From Nipponacmea schrenckii (Eukaryota > Mollusca > Gastropoda > Lottiidae), in NCBI GenBank assembly GCA_030562195.1, contig JAUJPP010000007.1, forward strand, positions 23,247,769 to 23,311,768: a DNA stretch of 64,000 nt, written 5' to 3'. Position 1 is the stretch's first letter, and each line of letters starts with the position of its first letter. Of the stretch, positions 13,769-27,745 are shown in pieces. The position numbers were made by a program, and so were the translations under genes. The notes under the pieces are model-generated. The model worked only from the letters and a program-made list of their open reading frames with translations, had not been told where the DNA came from and ran no database searches.

Positions 13769-13892
13769 TCTGTAAAAATATCTATTTAACGATTCGGAAA
13801 AAGAACTTTATATAAACAATATAAAACATGAATCAAACATCAATACATCATTTACATGAAAAATTACATTTTTATCTACCATTCTATAATAT

Positions 13893-13922
13893 CGCCATTT
13901 TGACCGTCACTTAATCACGTGA
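13893..13922 (-). promoter_or_regulatory. Probable promoter of the Rab22-like gene
   Basis: About 125-155 bp upstream of the Rab22-like ATG. Contains GCCATTTTG (YY1-type when read on the minus strand as CAAAATGGC) and ATCACGTGAT, an E-box palindrome. The placement fits a TATA-less housekeeping promoter. Assignment is by motif and position only. Confidence 0.35.
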
Positions 13923-13929
13923 TGTCAAT

Positions 13930-15540
13930 GATGTGTTGCCAAACTTTTTCTACAAATTATTTAATATTTGATTATAATATAATAAAATTTGTGGAATACA
14001 ATTTATAAATGTGGTATTATCATTTCTTAATTGAAAGAGATTGAAAAAAATGCAATAATAATGGCTTACTTCAAATTCTTCTGAGTTTTGAAACTGTATA
14101 CTCTGGCAGTAGAAGTTATTCGGGCTAAATCAAGGTAGCAGACAATAAGAAACCAATCAAATTTTGAGGCTCAAGTATGCAGACATTTACCAAGAATCAA
14201 TAAGAAAAATAGGTTTTTAACTCACCCTTGCGATTCTGGATTCTACTTCGCCTAGGCCTACACTTAGTTACAGTAATAAATTATTTTTAAGATATAGGTG
14301 ATCTACTATTCGTGTGGTACTGGTATGTTGTAGTTTTTCTTTTTCTTTTTCCAGAAAAATCCACCCCAAACACCGAAGACTAGGCCTAATAAGCCATTGC
14401 TAAAGCTTACTCAGCTGACTAGGGTACGGATACCACTACCAGACCAGTGCTATTATCCGCAGTCACTAAATCTAGATATCAAAGACGGTGTCACATGTGG
14501 CAGAAAGAAGGGGTGGGGAGGAGATGACTTCCATTATGTTTTTTTAATTGCACATAAACACCTCTTTGGTCATTATTGTTGTCTATCTTCATGTTTAAAA
14601 GTTTTTAGCTGTTTAATTAACACTAAAGCAACAAAGCCACTTATTAACTGACCAATCTGTGCAAATTAGTCAACATCATTATAAATGAATTTACCTTAAA
14701 AAAGGGTAAATTCATTAACTGTCATTTTACTGAACGTTGACATTGTTTTTGGAGACTTTTGTTCACAGGTGAGACATGGGATACATTACTGACTACTTCA
14801 TAGGTACATGTATGTAGATAACGGGTCTCTCAATCATGAAGTTCCAGGGGTGTAGCTTTAGCAAGACCATTCGGTACACTGCATATCTGGTTCTTTTTTT
14901 TTCATATTTTATTACTTCATAAAGTTTACAAAAAAGTTTACAAAGTACAGCACATGTGTTCAAACAATTCACAGTAAAACTATTGCTTAAAGATAAGGGA
15001 GGTAAATTGTTTAATTGTTGGTTCTTTAAACAAGATTGGAAAGGATAGGTCAGGGAAGGAAAAGAGAATATACAGATTTGAGATAAACTGTTTTGGTCTC
15101 TATGCAAAAAATTTCGAAAATATAGACTCCAAAGTTTTGGTTGTATGGTGCATTTAACCCATTAAACCATCCTGTAATGATTGGTTGCTTGTGCAACACA
15201 TATATGCACATATGTGGAAATGCAAAGGAACCCCATATCCAGTTCTTACTATTGACATAGTATTTTCATTTGAATAGACATAACTCTTGTAGGCCTATAG
15301 GTAATAATAAGTTCTATTTCTTCAAACATAACAAATAACAATACCGTATTTACAGCTTATCTGGATACTATATATATATATTTACATATAGACAGATCAA
15401 CACCTCAGAGATAAGATAGACCTAACCCTGATCTGTTTCTCTCTTCTCTTCCTCCTAAATCTGTAGCTTATTAAGAAGTGAACCAAGGTATAATAGGCCT
15501 ATTACTGATTTACTGTACTTGATAATTGTTCAGTACCCAC
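13930..15540. other. Intergenic interval without supported genes
   Basis: Lies between the Rab22-like gene and the Penelope-like remnant. Short open frames on both strands have no recognisable domain or splice structure. Nothing beyond AT-rich DNA and a short TA run near 15370 was seen. Confidence 0.4.
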
Positions 15541-15542
15541 TC

Positions 15543-15574
15543 CTGATGAAGTCTATGAATAGGCGAAATACGTA
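15543..15574 (+). ncRNA. Hammerhead-ribozyme-like motif of a Penelope-like element
   Basis: CTGATGA at 15543-15549 is followed by A, then a five-pair helix (GTCTA/TAGGC with one G-U) closed by a four-base loop, then GAAA at 15565-15568 and the palindrome TACGTA. This is the hammerhead core order CUGAUGA - helix II - GAAA - helix III. One extra A lies between the core and helix II, so activity is doubtful. It sits about 350 bp upstream of the Penelope-like coding relic, where such ribozymes occur in that class. Confidence 0.45.
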
Positions 15575-15889
15575 TTGTTCCCCCCCCCCCTCCATGTTTT
15601 TTCTGGATATTTTATATCTCATTTTCTAAGTTTAATCTTTTTATGTTTTTTTCTTGAAATTTCATTTGAATTTGTTTTTGTCTTGAAATTTCATTTGAAT
15701 TTGCTTTTTTCTAGAAATTTCATTTGAATTTGTTAAATTTAAAGTTTTTATAGCTGATTTACTTTTTATATTTGTAATATTTACATATAAATATATATTC
15801 ATACGCTCATTTCATAGCGTGTGATAGATTTATTAAAATAATTTACTTAAAAGATTCATTCAGCATAATTTCATTATTACATCTAGTTT

Positions 15890-18370
15890 ACGATGGCAAA
15901 GAATCTTCATTGTTTCCACCATCACCCCCCTTTTCCACCCAATTTTTACCTTTCTAACCCGTATTTTTTCCCTTGGCGCCCCCTTCCTCCAGCATATAGA
16001 AATAACCACTTCCGGCCTCACCCTCAAGGATTTAACCATTTTAACAATGAACCATACTTTTATCCACTTCAGAATAAGCAGCATGATCCCCACCAAGCTC
16101 TATATCAAATTGCAGCTGTAAAATTCAGGTCAAGACTCACTATGATCATATTTATAAAACCAGGCATGAGAATTCAAACAAAAAAAATTATCTCTAACTA
16201 TTTATTTACAAAAAAAAAATTCACAAATAAAATCACGTTCATTTACTACACAACAAATCAAAAATCTTTGGACAAAGCAATAAATTGGGCTAAATCTACA
16301 TACAGAAAAAACTCTCGCAAGAGACCTTCAGCAAATTTTCTAATATATGAAGGAGCATCAGCCTCTCACATGAGAACTGCAATATGAATGTAGACATGAC
16401 CACCACCTCAAATCCTAGTCTTTCTACCAACAATCGCTATTTTTAAATACAGGGGGCCCACATCCAAGACCAAGCCTAGGACACACACTAATCAACCTCA
16501 GTTCTCGTATCTTATCAGAGGTTGAAGAAAAAGTCTTAGACCAGGGTCTCAGATTTATCCCCTCCAGAAAGATTTCCTCTCATACTCCGTTACTTGCTGC
16601 CAGTGAACAATTTCAAAGAAACTTAAAACATAACTATTTCTTCTGGAATGCGCCTTCACGAGGTCCAATCACCAAATTTGTAAAAAAGTCAACCTTTACT
16701 CCTGCGGATAGCTATTTGACACAAGAAATTTTAACCAACTTTCAAGAAATGAATGCCGAAATTTCTCTGCCACTGGTAAACGAGAAGGATAACTTAACAC
16801 ACGTGGAACGTACTGCTTTGAATACGGTACTATAAAGAATAGTAAGAATATAGTCATTAAAAAAAGTGATAAAGGTAACTGTTGTGTTATTATGAACAGA
16901 TTATATTCAGGAAGCTGAATCACTATTATGTAATCACGACCATTACAAAAGACTACCTAATCCAATTTATCCCGAAACAGCTCAAATGATCACAAAAATA
17001 ACTTGAATCAACTTGTTACTAAAGAATAGATCAAAGATAAACAATTTGATTACCTGAAACCAGATTCGGAACCACGACAATGTCATTTGTACACTTTACC
17101 TAAGATTAATAAGGATCCAGAAAAAGAGTGGGTTGTGCCTAATCGTATACCCAAAGGCACCCTATTATCTCGGACTACTCAAGAGAGTCCTACAGGATAT
17201 CTGAATACATTGACCACTTCCTGTTACCATTGGCTACAAACCATTAGGCTTATGTAAAAGATACAAATGACTTTGTCCAAAATATTAAACTACTAAAAAT
17301 TCCACAAAACTCATTTTTAGTTTCATTAAATGTTCAAAGTATGTCTACTCCAATTGACAGCGTTTCAGGACTACACCGTAATTTGCACTCGCGAAACAGA
17401 CTTCGAGAAGGCGTGCTCAATTGTTTTCAAGAAACTTAGAGAACAGGGCTACTCAAAACTTTTCCTACGCAAAATAAAAAGTACAACCCTTGCCGAAATC
17501 AGACCTAAAGACAACCCCCCTCCACCCGCTAACCCCAATGTTTTAGCTTTACTCTGTAATGCAATACTCTGCCTCACTTGCCCTTTCATTTCTCAGTCCA
17601 ATTCTTTCAAAAATAAACGTAATAATTCCACCTTTTTCATTTGCCAAGACCTCTCTTGCCTTTCAAAAACTTATTATACTTAATATCTTGTCTGAAATGT
17701 GATTCACAATATGTAGGAGAAACCATGCATTCTTTACGACAAAGATTTAACAACCATCGATCTGATATTAATTTAAATAAACTAGATAAAACAGTAGCTT
17801 GTCACTTTAATCAACCAGATCACAACCTTTCTGATTTAAAAATCATGCCAATTGAAAAGATATACGAGGAACTGGACGTCAATACAAAAAATATTCGACT
17901 CATTCGTGAAAACTTTTGGACTGCAAACCACACACTTGGTATGAACATCCAATTTGGTTATTCCATCATAGCTTTTGTCATCCAATATAACAGCACTACA
18001 CTTCAGGTTCCCATAATTATTAAGAAATACTACAAAAAACTACTAGAAATGTACCCTACAGTTTTTACAAACAACTTAGTTATAGCATATACAAGAAACA
18101 AGAACTTAAATGATATCTTGGTTTGTGGTAGATTGCCCATGATTAATTAATTTTTATCTTCCAGGTGCTCAATTATCTTATTCTGATATTTAATCAAATT
18201 TATCCCTTAGTGGAAGTATTCTCTTCTAAAGTATTTTTCAGAAAACATGGAACACCAATAAAAAGAAATCTACACCAATTCTTAATTACTAATTTCACCC
18301 CTACCACTTTTTATGAAATTTTGCTCTTTGAACTGTGCCCGTGCTTTCGTAATCTAATAAAGAAATAAAA
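15890..18370 (+). mobile_element. Degenerate Penelope-like retroelement (GIY-YIG type)
   Basis: Translated fragments in shifting plus-strand frames follow Penelope order. From about 16500 come VLDQGLRFIPSRK and NLKHNYFFW; at 16850 VIKKSDKGNCCVIMN; at 17040-17230 QCHLYTLPKINKDPEKEW and YRISEYIDHFLLPL; at 17300 NSFLVSLNV (motif A with Asn for the usual Asp). The reverse-transcriptase core with the catalytic YxDD is missing: the text jumps from just after motif A to GYSKLFLRKIK at 17440. The GIY-YIG endonuclease follows at 17680-17860. A basic, His/Pro-rich 164-residue frame at 15893-16387 may be the element's 5' coding part. Frameshifts and stops make it a dead copy. Confidence 0.75.
17641..18150 (+). 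pseudogene. GIY-YIG endonuclease domain of the Penelope-like element
   Basis: An open frame of 169 codons holds the C-terminal endonuclease: YLISCLKCDSQYVGETMHS supplies the YLI..YVGET core with the paired Cys typical of Penelope enzymes, followed by LRQRFNNHRSDI (catalytic Arg and His) and VACHFNQPDHNLSD. In intact elements this domain nicks target DNA for insertion. It ends at TAA 18148-18150. The domain is intact by eye, but the reverse transcriptase upstream is broken, so it is counted as part of a pseudogene. Confidence 0.75.
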
Positions 18371-21300
18371 ATCATATTTTTAAATTTGTTTAAATTACAG
18401 CAGGTGCAAGATCTTCATGATTCATAGATACTCACAATAATATAAGATTATATAACCATAATCATAATACAGTAATATGAATCTGGACAATTTGTAATCT
18501 AAAACCGTGCTTGCCATAAAACCTGGCTAGCGTTTTAATGATCCCCAATCATAAACAAAGAGTTTGATACTTTTTTTCTCTTAAGGTCAGATTACCATGA
18601 ACAGAAAAAGAAAAAAATAATATATGTTTTGGCATTTATAATGCAGTTTTAGCTTCAATATAATTGAAAAATTTTCATATAATCATTTTGCTCCAAAAGT
18701 TAAATTTTAGTTTGATCAAAATTTGCTTTTTAGAAAATCAAACTGGCATATTTGATTTATGCTGAATGTATGGAAAAATAATGATTCAACAATATTTATA
18801 GCTCAGTTTTGACCAATGAAATATTTTAGATTAATTTAGTAAAGGATGATTATGTTTAATAGTTAGTTTCAGTTGAGTGGATCTATATTTATACTGTAAA
18901 TAAGTGTAGTAAATAGTGTGAAGGTGTACTTGGTACGATAACACTACGCAATACCTGGTTATTGTACTATATAATATATATTGTGGTCACTAGTGTAAGG
19001 TAATCAGTTATATTTCTACTAGTTTATTTCTGATAATTCATTTGTAATTTATTATTTAAAAGATTTGTTTGCACATTTCTTTACATTTTCTTTTTTCATG
19101 TAATGTTTGCTGAAGAACATTGTTTAGATTATCACTTATATTTAATCCCTTCTTCACTTGTTTAAATATCCTCTTGAAAATATATTTGGAATTTACCATT
19201 TGATAGTGTTAATTAGTTACCATTATTGATTCCATTGACATGAGATTTCAATAGCTATTCATTAGACAGATCATTAGGCAACATTATGCTGTTACAGCAT
19301 GGTAGGCTATACCATTGTATAAAGTATTATAGCACTTGACCATATGGCAAATTTAGGAGTTGTTGCAGAAATAGTGCTTCAGTTTCAGGTGTTAAATATA
19401 TAGTTTCAGGTGTTAAATATATATTGAAGACATTTATGATGATATAATATTAAGATGTATTATTTATTTGACAAAATAAGTACTGGTGTGTATTAGGTGG
19501 TATTTTATGATCTATTGTTTTGTTAAATACCATTAATGTCACTGGTAAATCATGTCCTATTCATATCACTATTTTGATACTTTTTAGTTGAGAAATGTTA
19601 TTTATTTGGTAATAATGTAAGTTATAGTATAATAGATAATGTACAATACATATTATAATTACCTTTCTTATAGAAACTGATTCTATTCAATAAGAAATGA
19701 ACATCAATAGTGACCAAAGTTTTGTATTGTATTGATGAACCCAAAACTGAATATATACCTTGGCCTTTAAACACATTAACCCAAATTTCAGTGGGGCATT
19801 ATTTGTTCCTTGCAATAAAAGGAATGAAATAAGAGTTGGCAGTCTTGTTTTAATGGATTTCAGCTATATTACATAGCATTACATTACATTACATTAGTAA
19901 AGCTGCTGTCGGTCCATCCTTCAACATTCTTTTTTTTAAAATGAAATGATGAAAGCTATAGCTTTCATGACAAGAAAGATCACACAAACAACTTTTTTTT
20001 ATTTTTTTTCCCTTGACATAGCAAACAAATCAGTTTATTAGCATGATTCATGCTACTATTTTCATATTTGATTTACATGAAATTCAGGACAGATAAGTGG
20101 ACTAACAAGATTTTGTACAAGTTAAGAGTAAATAAAATTCTTTTTAGTTATTGCATTGACTTCATAACATTATAGTTGGTGGACTTGGTGGTGAAAATTC
20201 CTCTGTCAATCACATTTTTATGTGTGTTTAATAATGACATCCCTTTATGTATGAAAGATATGTTGAAAAGTGAAAACTTCCATACTTGTTTTAATATTGC
20301 TATATAGCTCTACAATTGATGTATTGAGTGTGGTATTTGAACTTTTTTTTTATTTGAACAATATTTTATTTCAAGTTGATAAAGGATTGGAGAACAGGCA
20401 GATATCACTCCTCTCCACGTTTTTTGAACTAAGTAATAACATATCTAATTTGGTTTATGGCTCATAGAAACTACAGTTTCGATTTGATTTTAACAAACCT
20501 TGGTTTACAAATATATGGTAATATTGGTGAGGTTTGAATTAGTTTGAGGCTAAATGAGCTTATGTTACTGTATCTGGCAAGGTAGCTTAGGTTATGAAAT
20601 ACACACAACAAGGACAGATTTTTATATTAGGATGATGATAGAAAAAATCCTACAGAATGAAAGTCTTACAAGAAATTTCTAGAATAAGTGCATGCGATGA
20701 CAGATGAGTCTCTGAGGTGTAATACAAATGATGCCATAATATTGACAATAACTGAAAGTCAAACTACTAAAATGTTGAAAGTATTGGGTTGTGATGGATT
20801 GAAAGTAGAGCATTATTTAAAATGTGTACATACTTACTAACTCACTGAAACTAAACCTTGTTTAACTTGATTATCTACATAAAAAGTCCACCCCATCTTC
20901 ATACAATAAACAAGGTATATTTACTTTTCTTTTATACATGGATAAAAATCATTGAACGATCTCAATGTCTCAGTGAATGTTTTAAAAATAATTTACTGCC
21001 AACGTTTTGGTGGTTATATTTATTTGGAGAAAGAGTATAAGTTCTGAATTCATGTAATCTTGAATATGACAATTCTTCTTTAAGTGTTAAATTATTTTTT
21101 AATTAGAAAATATCAGACTTGACCTTTTAGTACTACATGTATTACTGAAGACTGAGATAAACAAATTTAACATTGGTACAGATAGCTCTCATCTTTGTAT
21201 TTCTATTGGTTGCTGGTTTGTTTACATCCTGTTCCATATATTCAATTCAATGATCTGACCAATAATTACACTTGAGAGGTATATATATTGCATTCTAAAA

Positions 21301-23050
21301 TATCATTTGTTTTTTGATTGAATCACGTCTATCTCTGAATGGTCATATCTAGTGACTGACTCCTATTATTACAACCTGATTCACTTAAATCCTAAAGCCA
21401 GTGTTATATTTACTTTGAGCTTCATAGTTGAAGGTTGTAAAAATACAGTACTATATTGACCTCCACACATCACCAAGTTTGGCAGGTTTTATAATACAAA
21501 TCTAGACTGTGCCTTTATCTTTGATTGAATCAAACATATTGTGTTTAATCATTTTGGTACAGATATCTGAGTTGAAAACAGTAAGTTTTTTAATATTTCT
21601 ACAAGTATGTATTTTCTAACAGATCACTTAGAGATTTGTTGTGTCTTGTGGATGATTTTTGTGGTTAGAGAAGAATGAGTTATTTAAAGATCTTCACTAT
21701 ACAATTACTTTGATACAGCCTATATATCCTATATTCTTGTATATTCAACAAAGATTTATGTGTGTTTAAACAGAAATAATTGCTTTACCTAGGAAAATGG
21801 ATTGATAGTCCTCTTTTTCGTGTTTTTGCAAGAATTGGTGTACTGGAATATGAAATTATTTAAAATGAAAATTATAATTTGAATTAATAGAGTTGTTTGT
21901 AAGATATATAGGATATTTTTGATAACTGTTTTTATGATATTTTACCTTCAGGCACATTGGTGACTGTCAGTTATCTATCATTATAACTTTCAAGTAGTTA
22001 AAACTAGTCTAACTACTTATAAAAATGTTGTTTACATTCTTTCTTAACATGGTGCATAACTGTTTAAAAAAGAGGGTCTGCATGATTAGATTGATACAAG
22101 TATTTCCTTTAAATCAGTCATGATCATGTAAAAACTTTGCCACTTAAATTCTAATATAGGCCTATATATTTTATTTGATGAAATAAAATTTAATTTGATC
22201 AATTAAAGTATTGATGATAATTGTTATGATTTGATTTTTAATAATTATACGGATCTAGCATCAAATACATTTCTTTTTACAATACAGGTAGTTTATAGGC
22301 TATTATTATTATATATATTTATACAAGGATAAATAAATGAAATACATAGACAACCATTGAAAAAAAGAAACCATATATATAAAATGAAATTTGTTCAAAT
22401 TTCAAATGAAAAAGCAAAAAACAATTGTTTGAGCACATTTTAACTTTTTGCTATTACTGCATTGCAGAAATAATGAAACTTGTGCATTTCTCTTATTATT
22501 GTTGAATATTTAGGCTTTGCTATTATTAACAATAACCCAGTTGGATACTGAAATAAAATAATTTATATTTCAACCTGTTTAATGATAAAAGTCTTTTCAA
22601 CTTTATGGTCAATGGTTTATTTAGTTCTAGCTGTTTAGTTTATAATATTAACTAATTGGTTGAATTGTATAAAGAAAAGCATTGAACCAAAAATTACTAT
22701 GGAAGGGCAAACAAGTCATAATTAAATTCAATGTACATTTGGCTAATTCATTTGTAAGATGTTCAATGAGAAATGTTTCAAGTGAAGATTCCATCTTCGA
22801 AGCACACTTACTGCATGCATTGCCTAAGATGCTGACACAATAACACATGCTATTTCTCAAAAAATGATTTGCATGCTATTTTCACTAATAGTACAAAAAC
22901 CAAAATGCGTAAGACTAATGAAAGAAGTAGTGATACAACCTTATAGAAATTGCAATTGTCATTTTATCTTATCTTTGGATATTGATACATTTAGAGAAAG
23001 ACAAAGACAAATATCACGAAACTTCTTCAGTTTTATGTGTCATTAAACAA
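18371..23050. other. Long AT-rich interval without supported genes
   Basis: No exon with recognisable domain or coherent splice pattern was found on either strand. Minor structure: a direct duplication AGTTTCAGGTGTTAAATATAT at 19378-19421 and an (ACATT)n run at 19870-19896. Short open frames here are compatible with chance. Confidence 0.4.
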
Positions 23051-23054
23051 ATAT

Positions 23055-23250
23055 TCGTTCGTTTATCCGTCCGTCCGTCAGTTTGTCCTTCAATTCTTCT
23101 ACAAATTTTCGTTAACACTCTAGAAGGTAGAATTCTAGACAGATTTGACTATACTGTAAGTATGTGTTTATTATCACCAAACTTTAAACAAGCAAAAATT
23201 CGAAAACAAATAGTACGAGTTATTGCCATTGTTGATAATATATTTAGTTT
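23055..23250 (+). mobile_element. Truncated relic of the CCGT/satellite element family
   Basis: Three CCGT units followed by a single diverged monomer (AACACTCTAGAAGG, then TTATTGCC) match the internal part of the full elements at 23957 and 51144. Neither terminus is present. Confidence 0.6.
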
Positions 23251-23667
23251 TTAGCTAAAAATGAAATAAAAGTGACCTATATGAAATTTTCTAATTATCT
23301 AACATGTAAGGTGACATGTAGGCCTACATTCCCTGGTTTGCAGTAGGGAACACAATAATATACTAGTATTCTACCCTGAAAGGCACATGCGGTTCGTGTA
23401 ATGAAATGATTTAAATTTCTTTGGTAGGCATTAACCTGGCTGAAACATCTGTTCCCATGGTCGTTTTCTTCCTGTCGTGAGTTAGGCATTGCTGCCGGTT
23501 GCCAGAGTGACAGCCTGATGTAGGCCTATTTTCTCTTGTGGTAAATATCTCTTGCCGTCAGAGTCTGTAAGCTTTATTGTGAGTTACCCACACTTGTTTA
23601 GTAGTAATAATTTAACATTCTTTAATATTTATACCATGTGAAAAAAAAGATGTAAAAATGTAAAACT

Positions 23668-23700
23668 GAAGACGTTTCGTGTTATTTGTCCTTCGTCTTC
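23668..23700 (-). repeat. Penelope-terminus-like hairpin relic
   Basis: On the minus strand GAAGAC and GTCTTC form a six-pair stem around GAAGGACAAATAACACG and GAAAC. The spacing resembles decayed hammerhead-type ends of Penelope-like elements, but the CUGAUGA core is not intact. Confidence 0.3.
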
Positions 23701-23956
23701 TCGAAATGTATCAATATCTTAAGATAATTGCAATTTTTATAAGGTTGACATTTCTACTTTTGCGTTTAATCATTAGTATTACGTGTTTTCCCCTCCATGA
23801 ATTACCTTTCAAGTTTATTTTTATGCTGATTACAGTTGTGTATACTTTCTTCATACTCATCAATTGATCTTTGTGGTTTGGCCAAGGACCAGCTGTAGAA
23901 AAGATCCTTGTCACGGCGAACATATGAACCTAAGTTGTTATCCTTGTAAAATATAG

Positions 23957-26111
23957 TTTTTATACGCCCACATGAAATGGGGGGCGTATATTGTCGTCAC
24001 CCACATCCGTCCGTCCGCCCGCCCGTCCGTCCGTCCATCTGTACGTCCACAATTGCTCGTAAACACTCTACACGGTGTAATTCTTGACGGATTTAGATGA
24101 AACTTAATATGAATGTTTATGATCACACAAGGATGAACCCTATTGAAAATCAGCGAAATCGGAAAAAAATTAGTATGAGTTCGTGCCCTTGTTCTTGAAT
24201 GGCTCGTAAACACTCTACAACGTGCAATTCTTGAGCGATTTTGATGAAACTTGGTGTGAGAGTATGTTATAACTCAAGGATAAACCCTATCGAAAATCAG
24301 CGAAATCGAAAAACATTTAGTATGAGTTATTGCCCTTGTTCTTGAAAACGCGTTCAATTTCAGCTTGTAAACATTCTCAATTTTTAATGGATTTTAATGA
24401 AACTTGGCCTTGAGTATTTGTTATCACCCAAGGATGAAGCCTATTGAAAACCAGTCAAATCGAAAAAAAATTAATATCAGTTATTGTCCTTGTTTTTGAA
24501 AACGCGTTCAATTTTTAGCTTGTAAACACTCTACAAAGCACAGTTATTGACCGATTTTGACGAAACTTGCTGAAATTGTTTAATATCACCCAAGAATGAA
24601 CCCTTTTGAAAATAGCACATATCGAAATATATTTAATAGGAATTATTGCCTTTGTTCTATAAAATGTGTTGGATTTTTGCCTTGTAAACACTCTACAAGT
24701 CACAATTCTTGAGCGATTTTGACATAACTTGGCATGAGTATTTGTAATCACCTAAGAATGAACCCTATTGAAATTCAGTTAAATCGAAAAATATTTAGTA
24801 TCAGTTATTGCCCTTGTGTTTGAAAACGCGTTCAATTTTAGCTTGTAAATGCTCTAGAAAGAACAATTCTCAATGGATTTTGATAAAACTTGGCTTGAGT
24901 ATTTGTTTTTACCCAAGGATGAACCTTATTGAAAATCAAATAAATCGAAATATATTTAGTGTCAGTTATTGCCCTTGTGTTTGAAAACAGGTTTAACTTT
25001 TTAATAAATACTTTAGAAGGTACAATTCATGACCAATGTTGACAAAACTCACTGAAATTGTTGGATATCGCAAGGGATGAGCCTAATTGAAAATTAAAAT
25101 TATCAAAATATATCTAATATGAATTATTGCCCTTGTTCTTTTAAACGCTTTCGATTTTTGTCTCGTAAACACTCTACATGGCACAATTCTTGATGGATTT
25201 CGATGAAACTTGGTGTGAGAGTGTGTTATAACTCAAGGATGAACCCTATTGAAAAGCGAAATCGAAATTTTTTTTAGTATGAGTTACTGCCCTTGTTCTT
25301 GAAAACGCATTCAATTTTAGCTTGTAAACACTCTAGAAAGAACTATTCTTAATGGATTTTGATTAACTTTGGCTTGAGTATTTGTTTTTACCCAAGGATG
25401 AACCCTATTATAAATCAAATAAATAGAAATATATTTAGTGTCAGTTATAGCCCTTGTTCTTGAAAACGCATTCAATTTTAACTTGTAAACACTCTAGAAA
25501 GAACAATTTTTAATGGATTTTGATGTAACTTGGCTGGAGTATTAGTTGTCTCCCAAGGATGAACTCTATTGAAAATCGAAAAATATTTAGTACAAGTTAT
25601 TGCCCTTGTTTTTGAAAACGCGTTCAATTTTACTCTTAAACACTCTTGAAAGAACAATTTTGAATGGATTTTGATGAAGCTTGGCTTTAGTATTTGTTTT
25701 CTCACAAGGATAAACCCTATTGAAAATCAGATAAATCGAAAAATATTTAGTGTCAGTTATTGGGCCTGTTTTCAAAATCGCTTTCAACTTTTGGCTTGTG
25801 AACACTCTAAACATTCCTTTTTGACAAAACTCGCTGAAATTGTTTAATATCAACCAAGAATGAGCCTTATTAAGAATTAAAAATATCAAAATATTATTAA
25901 GGGTGAACCCTATTGCAAATCATAAAAATACCGAAAAATATTTAATGAGTTGAGTTAGGTACAATTCTTGACAGTTTTTAATGAAACTAGAGACCCTAGA
26001 AAAAAATATATGGTGGAAGGTTGAATATTTCATTCCACTTATTGTAACCTTACTTTTTATTTGAATTAAATGCTGCCAGTGGGCGTATATTACCTTGCCT
26101 GGCAAGCTATC
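23957..26111 (+). mobile_element. Satellite-bearing non-autonomous element, copy 1 (pearl/Helitron-like)
   Basis: Starts TTTTATACGCCCAC with a local hairpin (TATACGCCC ... GGGCGTATA), then a run of CCGT/CCGC tetramers, then about a dozen diverged monomers of roughly 145-160 bp, each with CGTAAACACTCTA and a TTATTGCCCTTG ending. It closes with GTGGGCGTATA (26079-26089), the inverted complement of the 5' end, then the perfect hairpin CTTGCCTGGCAAG (26094-26106) and CTAT. Subterminal inverted repeats, tetramer microsatellite, tandem core and 3' hairpin match the organisation of bivalve pearl elements and Helentron-derived elements. No open frame of its own is meaningful. Confidence 0.75.
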
Positions 26112-26175
26112 TTTTCTTTTCTTTTCTTTTCTTTTCTTTTCTTTTCTTTTCTTTTCTTTTCTTTCTTTCTTTCTT

Positions 26176-26233
<58 letters not shown>

Positions 26234-26234
26234 A
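26107..26234 (+). repeat. (CTTTT)n/(CTTT)n pyrimidine microsatellite
   Basis: CTTTT pentamers pass into CTTT tetramers over about 125 bp, starting exactly at the 3' end of satellite element copy 1 (CTATCTTTT). The array probably grew from the T-rich insertion site. Confidence 0.9.
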
Positions 26235-26249
26235 ATCATGTTTTTTTTG

Positions 26250-27716
26250 GAAATAAACCTAAATGAGATGGGTAATTTTCATGTTGGTAGTTTAGTGTTG
26301 AAGTCTTGAATAACAGAATTTTAATAAGTTTTATCACCTGATACATCATAGTGCTCTTTATTTTGACATTATATTAGTAATATATGACATACTGTACTGA
26401 CCACTCACTTGCTGTACCAGACAGGACATTATTTTGACAGATGTAAACCTTTAATAAATAGTTATCAGAGTAAGAAATTAATTAGTATATCTTAATTACA
26501 TCTATATATTTATGATAGTTCATATTAACTGCAAATAACAGTCAGACTTTGGTCAAATATGTTATAAGGAGTTCACAGGATTCAAAGTATTGACTAAGAA
26601 TTATAAAACCTTTCTCAGGTATGTAGCATATCAGTGAAGTCATTTATTTGCTGAATGGTTTTGATTTTGTTATCTTCTATAGGAACATTAAACAATAACA
26701 TGCCATATATTTAAACAGGCTTGATCAACTGAAAAATACACAAAATTTGACAGTATGAATGCATGCATTTCGCCTCTCATAGTGTGATTATATTAACTTA
26801 ATAACTTTTATTGAACACATCTGGACCAGAAATTAGGATGTGATGGGTTTTTTGAAAACAGATCATCAATTTAAACCATTTTAACAGACGTCTGTGGCTG
26901 TTACAATTTCACTAGTAACTAGTAGTAAGTGCTTAACTACCTCACTATCACAAAATCTGCTATTGATGTATATTGACTTGTTCATTTCTGATGTCAGAGA
27001 ATGCTTCCATTATAGTGGAATTGTGTGAACAACAGACGTCTGGTTAAACATTGGAAAAGTTTAAAATGGATGCTATCAGTTCCCGTTATAAACATAAGAG
27101 TTTTAGAAAACCTCTTTAACAATCCATTTTAGCTTTAGAAACAAGATATCAAAGATTAATGTTTCAATATTGATTTCTTTATCATACAGTATTGTCAACA
27201 CATTCATACTTCTCTTATTTCATATAGCTAGATGTAGATTTTATACTAAATCATTAGACCCACTGAACCTCTCTGTTTAATGAAGTGCCTATACTGTAAC
27301 AGTGAAAAAATTGAAAAATAAGGAGCATTTATATTGAACTGTGCATTATATACTGATATAAAAGTAGAGATTTATGTACCAAAGTCTGTTTTATAAGTCC
27401 AGATATTTTATTTTTTTGATAATGTAAATAAACTGGGTTTTTTTTTTATGAGAAACAAACAAATTTTACCAATATTTTGCCGCGTGTATTTTGGAATGTT
27501 CGATATTAGAAAACAAACTGTGATATCCTGAGCTTTATTAGTTATCATACTGTTTGTTACACTTATATATTTTAAGGTGTCTCAAAAGTCTGAGCGGGCT
27601 GGCATTGTAATGCTTGAATGTGAAGCTATAGCTATATGTGATGAGTTTTTTGGTGCTGTGATCCCTATTGTAGAGGTTACATTGACTACAATAAACAGAT
27701 GTTTTTATTGTTTCAG
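26250..27716. other. Upstream region of the TEP gene
   Basis: No coding exon seen. TTGTTTCAG at 27708-27716 is a good acceptor 29 bp before the TEP ATG, so an upstream non-coding exon probably lies somewhere in this interval or further left. The promoter could not be located. Confidence 0.35.
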
Positions 27717-27745
27717 AAAAAAGTAATTTAAAGAATCGAACCAAA

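Noticed and set aside
20270..21040. Short hydrophobic open frames at 20270-20467 and 20858-21040.
   Set aside because: AT-rich DNA yields Phe/Leu/Ile-rich frames by chance; no signal of conservation or splicing is visible.
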